From Rhodeus uyekii (Eukaryota; Chordata; Actinopteri; Cypriniformes; Acheilognathidae), in assembly GCA_037043235.1 (NCBI GenBank), contig JAWRVZ010000141.1, positions 124,001 through 188,000 of the forward strand: a DNA stretch of 64,000 bases, in the 5' to 3' direction. The notes under the pieces are model-generated. The model worked only from the letters and a program-made list of their open reading frames with translations. It did not search any database and was not told where the DNA came from. Numbering within the stretch: position 1 is the stretch's first letter; each line of letters begins with the position of its first letter. The translations under genes and the position numbers were made by a program. This document shows positions 38,801-50,400 of the stretch, in pieces.

Positions 38801-39043
38801 TCTTTCCTACATGACATGCATACAAAAAAAGTCCCTACTGCAAGTCTGGTGGTTTTGAAAGGTCAACAATGAACGTTTTTGAAAGGGCAACACAAACACA
38901 CCTATTCTAACTATTTGTTTGTTAATGTTATAAAGTAATAGCGAGCTGCCATGTGAATTTAGTGTCATTAAATCATTTATTTTGCGCATATTTGCAAATA
39001 GATGGGAAAGACTTATATTATGATACGAGGAATTGTACGTGTA
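35817..39043. other. Gene-free stretch
   Basis: No supported gene. It contains a short CA run (36324-36340) and a 36590-36860 segment that reads like an old dispersed repeat. An isolated open frame at 37876-38061 lacks any family signature. Confidence 0.35.
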
Positions 39044-39175
39044 GCTTTCCTGTTGCTCAAGCAGTAGAGTGTGGTGTTTGCAACGCCAAGGTCATGGGTT
39101 CGACTGTGTCAAGGTCAATGTGTTCAAAGCAATGCAATTCGCTTTGGATAAAAGCGTCTGCCAAATGCATAAATA
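39044..39175 (+). mobile_element. tRNA-derived SINE copy
   Basis: AGCTTTCCTGTTGCTCAAGC head, B-box GGGTTCGAC, tail CGCTTTGGATAAAAGCGTCT; the middle GGGAAAGCAAGAACTG segment is shortened. Confidence 0.75.
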
Positions 39176-41488
39176 CGTTGCAGACCTGTGATCATCATTT
39201 AGCCAGAAGAACTGACTTTAGGAATTAAATATCCTAAAGTCAAGGATGGCTCTTAACTTCAGATTTACTGTAATTAAAATAGACTAAGTTACGTACAAAA
39301 ACGTATGTATAGCTCTCAGTGTTGCATCATGCAAGCAGAATCCACGGATATGCTTTGCCTAATAAAACATTAACGTCAGTGCCAGTTAATGACAGTCTCA
39401 TTGGCACTGGCTCAAGTTCTCACACAACCCACCATGAGAAAAGCAAAGCATGGCCTATTGTTTATGAGGACTTCCTGGTAAGTTTTTTGTGGGGCAGTCA
39501 ATGTCTTTGGTAGTTAAAAATAATACAATACAGAGCAATCGGATGCATCATCTGATTCAGAGTGGACTATTATGAAAATGTTTAATTTTAAAGATAAGAC
39601 AAGAGGTCTCATTATCAATCCAGTCATCGCTTTTATGCAACTAAATGAAGGAGTAAACCATTAGTCCTGAGGCCTGGTCACAGCCGGATAGGCAAGAGTT
39701 AACTGGTTTGTGTGCATGGAAAGTTACAAGTGCCTTTTATCTCTCTTCTGCTGAAAAAGCCATATCGACTGCCTCTTGTCAAACAGGTCGTTGCATTTTA
39801 TTCCATTTTACAACACAGTAACGTCACAAGTGGAGTTCAAATCAAACACAATTTAATTATTTAATTTCCATAATTACAAAATTAAGTTAATTGTTCACTG
39901 CATTAAACTGAAGAGGAACATATGCATAAAAAAAATTTGTTGGAAAAACAGAAATCAAACCACGAACAAAAATATTAATTATGTGCTGGCTTTCAAACAA
40001 AGGCCATTGTCTGAACAGGTTTAAACCTCGCTTTAACTGACCTAAGGGGGGGGGGGGGGGGGGAAAGCCAAAGTTTTTTTGCCAAAGCATTTGGTTTGAG
40101 AGACAGCATTAGCCGCTAATCCCTTTTGCTTGTGAGTTCTGTGCCGAGTAGCGAGGTATTTTCTTTCCTGGTGCAAAAGGAGTTTTTATAAGGCATGGGA
40201 GAGTTTGTAAGCTGGAAAGAAAAGTCTTTTGGGGAGCTCGGCACGGAGGAAAAAGTTTGGCTGCGCAACTTAAACATTCTGTACATCGTGTACGGGCTGT
40301 TAAGTCGCCATCTTGAAAAGCACTTGAGCAAACAGCTGACATACATTCATTTGCTTCGTCTGCATTTCGTCCCATGACAGAGTTGAAAGGCATTTTTGGT
40401 TTCCACAATGACAGGTTTTAAAATAAAACACTGTTTTCTTCGCTCAAAAGAACAACATAAGAGCAGACCAGCACATATGAAAGGAAAAAAAAAACAATAC
40501 AAGTATCAACAGGTCAATTCAGCAAAGTTCTCAATGGCTTTATGCTTTCAGTACAGTAGACAGCTTGATATTCTTGTGCCCTTAATAACCAGCGTAGATC
40601 TGAAAAATTCACCATGGACTAAACGTAACAAAATAAATCTGAAAGCTTGTCCTGATAGTGCTGCATTTGACTGGATAGATTTGCAACCAAATCTCCAAAT
40701 ACAGCAAAGATAATGCGCCGACAGAAGGGAGAAATCGAATGTCTTAAGATGCAAGGCTGCCACTTTGGTGCTCCAGCAAACATGGTCATGGTCCAATACG
40801 CATTAAGGAACAATGCAGGCCAATACATTCAGGCATCTTGTCGATAACAAAAGTGAGAAGTCATTTAAAAGGTTCTGTAAATTACAAAAAACCTGGTACA
40901 GCAACAAGATAATGAGATGCAATTCGAAATAAGAGTAAACAAACACGTGACAGCCCAAAAATCCCGGTTTCCTGGTATACGATTATCGAGTATCCATAGC
41001 CCTTGATTGGTTATCCCAGATTTTTTTTTTGCATTGTTTAGCTTCCTTTAAATATTCACTTTCAAACACACAAACTAAATAATCCCATACACAGCAACTC
41101 ACATTCGTTGTCCCACCACAAGGACATTTTCAATCCAGATCAATCAGATTTAATATGCCGCTTCCATCAAATGGCTCAAAATATAGATTTTTTTTCTATG
41201 CAGAAGTGTCTAAGACTGAACAAGGTTGGCCCGTCACCTCTTGAGGGCAACAAGAAACCCTTGTGTCTCCTCTTTTAGCAGCCGAACAGTTCTGAAACAC
41301 TGGGCTAAAGGAGTCCGGACCCTTGCGTTCACCATCACATGTGCAACGATGGCAAAACGTCCTTGCATTGTCTTTTAAAAAATATATAATCCACTTTGAA
41401 AATTGTCCATTTGACTCGATATATCATCAAGGCACATTTGGTTTTCACAGCCAGTGCTGTGATTTCACAGTTGGTCTCTACACAGGAA
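39176..41488 (-). other. Probable b4galt1 3' UTR and flank
   Basis: The sequence downstream of the b4galt1 stop is non-repetitive for over 1 kb. A minus-strand AATAAA at 39797-39802 would give a 3' UTR of about 1.7 kb; others at 38976-38981 and 37798-37803 would be longer. The UTR end is undecided. A run of 18 G (18 C in the transcript) lies at 40046-40063. Confidence 0.35.
40046..40063. repeat. Poly(G) run, 18 bases
   Basis: Eighteen consecutive G on the plus strand, so C18 in a b4galt1 transcript reaching this far. Prone to slippage and sequencing error. Confidence 0.9.
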
Positions 41489-44400
41489 TTATGGTTTTCC
41501 CACATCCACTGTGATTTTGGTGAATAGCTGGTCTTTCTCAGTTTGAACCACCGTGTAGGTTAGTGAATTGATCCCGTCCGTTGCCATTGTTTCCCTTGTG
41601 TGAGCTATTCGGTCAAACCTAAAGCAAGAAAACGACATTAACATTCCACAGAGCAGGAGGGCATTAATTAGTTGTAAACGTGTCTTCCATTTGCACAGCA
41701 GTGACTCAACTGACAACGTATTATTGCAATTCAATATTGTAAAGCGCTTACCGTATTTTCCTGCATATAACCCGCAGGTTATACCAGATTTTACAAATCC
41801 CACAGGGTGTGCGGGTTATATAAGGGTGCGGGTTATATCACAAATTTTTGGGCTCTCATGAGGACGGGCTCTTATCTCATCCGATGATCAACACCTGTAG
41901 AATCGTTTCTTAAGGGATGTGCTGCTGCACAGCGGAAGACACCTTTTTTTCTTCCCTTCTGATTCTGACTTTGTTTTCTTATTGTTTGAATTTCGCGCAC
42001 AAGCACTGTATACCGAGCCTGAACAGTTATGGATAATTGACGTCATGCGAGCAACATTCGAAATTCAAAATGTGAACTTGCACAAAAAAAGTACATAAAT
42101 CTATGGGTGCGGGTTATATAAGGGTGCGGGTTATACCACCGATTTTTCACAGAACTCCAAAAACCCCCGGGCTATATGAGGGTGCGGATTATCTGTGTCT
42201 GCGGGTTATATGTGGGAAAATATGGTAAACTTTTATAGAACCCTGTCGGAAAGCTGTAATACATCTACGTACCTCTGTGGATTGGGGTCGTTTTGTTTGT
42301 CTCGCTCGTGACGGATCATTCTACATCTCCCGATGAGTGCATCAGGCCTTGATATGGACATCCCTCTGGAGGTAACCCTGTGAAAACATGCAACGCTTTT
42401 CAATTAGTTTGATTCAACACTTTTTTATGCATGTATGTGTGAAGAAAAAAACATCCATAATTACATCTAGTTCATGATATACATGTTCAGTTTTCACCAT
42501 CGGCCCAAACTGTTCTCATTGCTTAAATGGATAGTTCACCCTAAAACAATTCTGAAAGTTCTTCCAAACCTGTATGAATTTGTTTCTTCTACTGAACAAA
42601 GACGATTACTTTGAAGAATGTCAGAAAGCAGGCAGTTGACGGACCTGATGGACCTCTTTGCCCAAAAAAAAAGAAAAAAAGGACCCTATAGAAATTTTTT
42701 CTAGGCAAAGAGGTCCATCAGGTCCGTCAACTGTCTGCTTTCTGACATTCTTCAAAACATCCTCATTGTATGGACAAAAACAAACGATCACTTTAAAAGA
42801 GTTTCATCTTTCCTCAATTATGTAGATAGGAGCCAAACTTGTTTGACCGGAAATTATGTATGAATAGTCAAGTCTGGCTTAGGTTAGAGATTAGATCAGA
42901 CTGCACTATCACCCATTAGCATTTCATTTTAAAAGCAGACTCCTCTTCCTGTTGAACAAGTACTGTTCCTACCATTTCTTGAACAATCCACTAAATTAAA
43001 ATGAAAGACAAGGCTGTGGCTGAGCAGCCGTCAAATGCAGGTTCACAATCCTAATCTAGTGCAACACATTACTATCCTTTAAATAACAGCGGTGAAAGGC
43101 TCTAACAAAATTGTGACACTCAAACTTTTCAGGCTCCACCCTGACAAGCCGATAAGAGGTTTTATCTGCCCCTTCCTGCTTGTGACAACTACTACAAACT
43201 CAGAACCAGGCCATTTTGCTATTAATATTCAAATGTTTGGTGTCTGTAAGATTTAAAATAATTTTTTGAAGCAGACATGCTCACACTGCATTTATTAAAA
43301 AATACAGTAAAAACAGCAATATTTTAAAATGTAATTTTCTGCATCATTACTTCATCTTTAGAGTCACATGATCCTTCAGAAATCATTCAAATATGCCGAT
43401 TTGGAAATATTTCTTAATATTATCATCAATGTTCAAACCTGGTGTTCTGCTTAATACATTTTGTAGGAACCATAATCTATCTTTAATCGATAGAAAGTTC
43501 AAAAGAATAGCATTTATTTGAACAACATATACATTTTGCAACAACACAAAGTCTTTTGTTGTCACTTTAAATACATTTAATGCATCTAAAAGTATTAATT
43601 TCTCTAAAACAAACAAACAAACCTCAAAACCACAAACGTTTGAATGGTAGTAAGTTATTTGGATCACATGGTTGAGCTTTTTGATTGTCCAATAGCATGC
43701 TGACAACACAGCAACAGGATGTTGAGGCTTAAAATGGAAGCCTCAGCTGAATGCATGTTTCCGTTTTTTTACTGGATCAGGGGTTTTCCATGGTTAATCG
43801 CACTAGAAGCATATAGGAGTTCAGCTCTAGGACGAAAACCTTAAAGTGTGTTTTTTAGTAGAAAGGGGCATTCACAGTAAACCTCACATTTGGATGTAGG
43901 TGTATGCCAAAGCAAACAAAAGTGAAGAAGCTTTACATTTCAAATGTCGAAATGCCATTATTTCCTCAAACATGCGTTTTGAGGCGGCGAGGCTTTGTAG
44001 AGCACTTTCAAAGCTAGCGTCCATGAACATCTTTTATGGGGCTTTTAGTTTTACAGTGCTTGCATGTTTTTATTGCTTGACAGGTCATGGCCACTATAAG
44101 CTAAAGTTGTATGGTATAAATCAGTGAAGATTCTCTAAAAATGCATTTATTTATTGTTTGTGTGTGTGTGTGTGCCAAATCAGCAAATAAGTTTAGAACA
44201 AGATGAGGGCGAGTAAAAAAAACAAAAAACACAGCTGTCATAATTGGGTGAAAAGCTCTTTCTCATACCTGTTAAATATGTCATCGTCTTCCCCTCCCCA
44301 GCCCCAGTAGTTGTTTGGGAAGCCGTTGATCTTCAGATACTGTTCTTTGCTCAGCGATGACACGCCCCCAAAGTATTGCGTGTACGGCAACCTGTTGAAG

Positions 44401-47400
44401 ACGGACAGAAAGCGTGAGGAGCAGTTGCGTGTTGTGTGGCAGTTGTTAGGTCAGGTGCAGAAGCAGCGCAGCTCGGTGTTTCTCTGCAGGGAAATTACCG
44501 TGCACTTATGAGAACTGGCAGGGGGCTGAACTTGAGCCCTTAATCATCTGCTGCATCTGTGTTTTGCTGTAAGCCAGTTGCTCTTGGTGTCACTTCCACA
44601 AACCCACATGTGTGATGGTGGACATAGTGATAACCACAGCAATAGTTGTGAACAGAAACATAGACGGCAGTTTACACTGATGGTGTGAGACATTTGACCA
44701 AACTCAAGCCACCAGAGAGGTGAGCTCTGAAACTACACTTGAAATTCAAAGAAAGAAAAGGCGTTTACATTTATTAATTATATATTGCCAGAAATGTAAA
44801 CAGCGTTTTTGTGCTATATACATAATACACCAAAATGCTAATGAAAATCTAATATTTGAGCTTTTAAAAATTACTTCATTACATAGCAAGAGCATTTCAA
44901 ACGACCTACAGGTAGACTAAAATTATATTACATTATATTTTAAAAGAGAACTTACTATGCCCCCTTTTACACAATGTGTCCATTAACTTTCAGTTCAAAA
45001 TATCCCCCATTTCGTTTATTACACCATGTTGTAAAGGCCCATTTTAAATAAAAAAATACTATTTTTATGTATGCATCTTTAAGTGCGAATGAGCTGCTGC
45101 TCCACGGCCAGCTTTCCAGAAGGAGGCAGAGCCTTAATAGCTCTCGGCCAAAAACTAAAATATCTCTTTGGTTCTGATTATCATCTCTATCACTGTCACA
45201 TTCATAGTTGTTCCTCCTCATGAAAGTTTATTACCTGCAACGATTTTATGCCATATCAGTTTAAATGTATGGGTTTCTGAGCACGCACACGGACCGCGTG
45301 CAACGTGAGTATTGAACAAAGTTCTCTAGGCAAAATCTATAATCTGCAAACGCCTTGTTCTGAGACACCGTTTATGGGGATAAAAAAATAAAAGTAAAAA
45401 TAGAAGAGGAATGGGTGGATTTTGCAAAATAAGACTAGACATTTCTAGTCAAATAAATACTAGAATGCAAGTCCTCTCTCTCCTGGAAAATCTACAATCT
45501 AAACATTAAAATAAAATCTATTTACAAGTAACACCAGCTAATTAGATCCAACTACAGTTCAATCCATTTTTGTGTTGTCATTAACCTAGAAACAAACAAT
45601 ATGAGTCTGACTTGTCTCAGAATTTTAAAGTTGTTATCCTATAGTTATAGCATTTGATCACAGGAATGAGGTGATCTAATGCTTCGACCACACACCCTCA
45701 CTGAATTTCAAGAATTTTAGTAAACGTAATCCTCAGCATGTGACCAGAAGATAACCACTTTAAGCTTCAACTGAGTTGCAACGAATAACACCAAAATGAA
45801 TTAACGTAACGCTTTTCTGCTAATACCTATTGTAAATCACTATATCAATTCACAGATTCTTTTAAAAAACACTAGAAGTGCATCAGCCCACACAGACTAT
45901 GATAAAAAAAAGGAATGCGTTACCTAAAAGTAGTTTACTGTCATTACTTTGATAACCATGTAACTTTCAAACCGGCATGATAAAAGAATAATATAAGTAG
46001 CCTGAAGGACCTATATATGATAATGTTTCGATCTGAAGACATTATACACTGGAAAAAACAAAAGGATAGCTAATGTATAACTTAAGAAGACTTGGAACGC
46101 AGCACAAGTCATTTTATTCATTTTTTTAAATCGACATTTCACTGTCCCCAATTGCATTGGAACGGGTCAGGGTGACAGAACTAAATTTCTGGGTTTCTTG
46201 GAAACTGCAAAATTACAACCAGGTAAAATGAACATGTAATCCAACTTAAGTACCATCCAACAAATGATGCATAGAGAGGGGAAAACGTGCATTTAAATGC
46301 ATTCAAATTTAAAGAGGACAGTTATGGAGGAAAGCATGCAAAAATTTATATTTTGTCCAATATTCAAAAATGGCCTTCATTATGATTTGGTTGCGGTTTC
46401 TACATAATCAAGGTGTCTCTGTTTAAAGTAAATGAGTACCAGTAAACACTATCCTACATGGGGTCCTGGCCCGATTTTGTCTGATGTTCTTCCGCACGGT
46501 AACTCTTGAAAATTACAAATTACACCCAGATGCTTTTGAAGTTCTGTGAGAGGAAAAAAAGCTTCCCGGCTAACAGTGGTGAATGCTGTAAAGACTTAAT
46601 AAAGGACTGCCAGCACAACACAAATGCTTCAGTGTCCCGGAGTTTAAAACATACGGTAACCTTTATCAGACAGACTATAAATGCAAAGGAACACACGTAT
46701 ACCTTCACATTCATTATACTCTTATTGCACAAAGTTTGTGCTGGATGTCACTGGTACAAGGCTGTCCAACAAGTTTCACTTTAAACAGGGAGTTGAGCAC
46801 TCAATGGGCCCTTATCTGAATCCTGTGTGACGTCACTAGAATGTTCCCACCCAAACTGCACTACTAAAGTGACTCATTTGTTACACGTCAAGATCCTGCT
46901 GGAATGACCTGGGGTTAAAGGATATTCTGGATTAAATATGACCGGGTTAAATCAACAGCATCTGTGGCCTGCTGTGAAACATACACAACAACGAAAATAC
47001 AGTTGACTTGTTCCGCAGTAAAAATCTACAGTAATTTGACCCAGAATATTATTTTAAGGACATAACGATCAACTCTTGAGGGCTGGTAATATAACAGTTC
47101 GATTAACAGACATGATTTTTTACTGAGAATCCAAGCTCAAGACTACAGATATCTTGGACTTACAATGTTATTGACTACTGATTTAAAATACCATTATTAA
47201 ACGCAAGTACTGTAATTCATGGTACACGCTAATGTAATCTGACATATACCATGCTAATGCTCTTACTTTCAACAACGTTGCATTATGATAAAAAAAATAC
47301 AGTAAAAATAGTGAAATAGTATTAGTATTTAAAATAACTGCAATTTAAACTAAAGTATTCATGTGATGCAAAGCTGAATTTCCAGCATATTTACTCCAGT

Positions 47401-50400
47401 CTTCAGTCACATGATCCTTCAGAAATCATTCTGATAGGATGATTTGACGCTCTAAAAACATCTCATTATTGAACAATGAAACAAAAAGTTGTGCTGCTAT
47501 TTTTGTGGAAACAGTGTTATATATTTTTTTCAGAATCTTTTGATGAATAGAAGGCAAAAAAACAGCATTTATTTGAAATAGTCCATAAATGATATCTTTT
47601 GTCACATTCTAAAAGTCTGTAATGACACTTGATCAATTTAATCCATCCTTGCTGAATATAATATGAAAAGCCTAAATTCAATCTGTTTGTCATAAAGTGA
47701 TCGAGTCTCATCAAAATTTCAGAGTAAATCCCTCAACTCATTTGAATTAGTTTTATGATTTCTATATGAACTTTTTGAATAGTCAAAGGGATAGTTCTCA
47801 ATGGAGGAACAAAAAGCTCTAAAATTTCATCAAAAAGATCATCATTTGTGTTCAGAAGATTCAAAACAAACTGAGGGTGAATAATTAATGAGACAACCAT
47901 CACTAACTATGAACTATCACTTTAAAATAAGTAACTTTAATAAGTTTCTCATTTGGACCAGCCTGGGGCATGTCCTGCTCTGTATTGAGGCATTACCATG
48001 TTTCTTTGCCAAAGCCAACATTTAAATACTGTCCCAACGCCTGCCATTCAAATATGTACACCACAGTAGAAACATCTGTACATACATGATACTGCAAAGT
48101 AATTCAAAGAATACCATAGTACAACGTCCAAACAAAACTATGCTACTTTCACAGTATGATGTGAATTTGTAACCAAATAAATATAAATGCATACGGACAC
48201 ATTCTGGGGGCTGAAAATATGGCATTAAGCCATGACATAAGACAACAGTCAACAACAGCAACAACAACAACAACAACAAAAAACGAATTACCTGAAGCCA
48301 AACTTGTCCATTGACACAGACAAATGCCTGGGTTGATTATAGCACTTGTAGAAGTTACGGTCATCCATTGGAATGAGGTCAACATCGCTGAAGACAAAAC
48401 AATCATAGTCGTACTCCTTCAGAGCCTCTGCGTAACCAACGTTGAGGAGCTTGGCGCGATTGAACGTCTCCTCGCCCGCCTGCCATGAAAGAAAGATTAT
48501 ATCAAGAGAGGAAGAGACAAAGCTGCAAAATACACATTTAAAAATTGAAATCACATTTGAGAGAGTGGTGGAAGAAACGTTACAGGATGTATTTGCATTT
48601 TATAACCTTTCGTGCTATAAATAGTAAATGGGTCTTTGCAGGAGCAGGTGTGTTAGTTTAAAATGATACAATCAGTACACTTTTGCTTGCTGTACGGAAA
48701 GTATCAGTTTAATGTTTCACAATATGGTTGTCAGATGGAAAAAAAAAAAAAAAAAAAAAAAAAGGACACAACTGACAAACAAATTTTTCAAACCAACATT
48801 TCCTTCTCTTTCTGTCATTCAACCTGTACTGGTGTGATCAAGTTATGTTGAAGGCCAATCTTTTCAGGGAAAATCATTGATAGTATACACCTCCATATGC
48901 ATATTTTGAAAGTAGTTTAAAGAAACCATCTTTTCTACTGTAAATCAAATACATAGAAACCTTATGCTGTTAAAAAGTGCAACATTATTGATTTAAAATA
49001 CCATTATTAAACAGAACAAGTACTGTAAACCTTTTTTACTGGTATCCAAGTTGCTAGCCACTTACTGTTTTTTTACAGGACTACTATTGTAAATAACGTT
49101 TACAGTACTGCTATTACCAAACACAGTATCCTACGGTGATGATATGTATTTATACATGCATGTAAACAGGGGAATACTGTAATTACTACTTTTCAAACAG
49201 TACTTTTATTTAATTTATTAAATAATCAAAAATATTATTTGTTAAGTTATTTGTTATGAAAAAGGAAAACAAACTCTGTTTTTGTTGGTTTTGAAACATT
49301 TATTTTTTAAGGGAAAAAGAAGCTGAAAATAGCCTTTTATGAACATCTTACCAATATATTAAAACATTTAAAGCGTAGTTATCAGTTTTCAATGAGCAAT
49401 ACAGCAACCGTACTTATTTCATTCTCCCAAATGTGGACTAAAAACAGATAGTACAAGTTCACAATACTGCTCTTTCTTGCGCAACGTTGGCAGTCTTAGA
49501 CGCCCCCATCTCTTTCTTGGTTCTTGAGCCATGTTCAGGGTCCCTAAACAGCAGAAAAGCAAAAAAAAAGAAAGTAGTGAATATATAATTATTAATTTTG
49601 TTTATTGCCAAAGTAATAAATATGTATTCAGTCAGTGAAACCTGTTATTTGTAAACCTGATGACTTACAGTTACACTTACATTAACACTGGATCTGCATT
49701 AGATGATTCAGCCTGAAACAAACACAAAAATGATGACAACAATAAGTATAAGCACTTTTGCCTACATGTGAAACATCGATTTTGCATGAAGAGTTGAGAA
49801 CACCAACCATTTGCCCAGTACATAACAAAAGTTCATGAAAAAGTAGAAATGCGATCGAAAAGCTCCAGAAAAGACTGACTTACCATTTATCCAGACGAAT
49901 AATCCTTTATCAGTCTCCTCATGCTCCATATTTCCACTTATCTTCGTCACAGGCACAAATGTTTTGATATTTCCGGTGAAAAATGTATGATGGGGAGTCG
50001 AGTCTTAATATCGCAGGCTCCAGCACAGGAATCGACTCACATCGTCGACTCCATTGCTGTGTCTGAAACATACACGTCAACACTCCCCTTTTTCCCAGGA
50101 GTCTACCATATTCCACACCCATCTCCCAACACGTTTAGTTATTCGTATGGCTCAAACGTCGTTATTTGAATAATCACATCAATATATTATTCCAAAGCTG
50201 TCCAGTTGCCAGATCTCGTATAAAACACAATCGACATATAGAAATTTCAACCCATTTGTGACCTTAACCTACAACCCAGATAGGCTGATGGTAGTAACTG
50301 TGGCATCACTTGTAGATGGGAGGAAGACTCCAACAAAAATAAAAATAAACTCAACAACAGCTGGACGGAAGAATTTACTTTCATATCTCTCAGACACGAC

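Noticed and set aside
48022..48406. Minus-strand frames with poly-leucine or poly-valine near b4galt1 exon 3
   Set aside because: They arise from reading the (CAA)n repeat in the intron just after exon 3.
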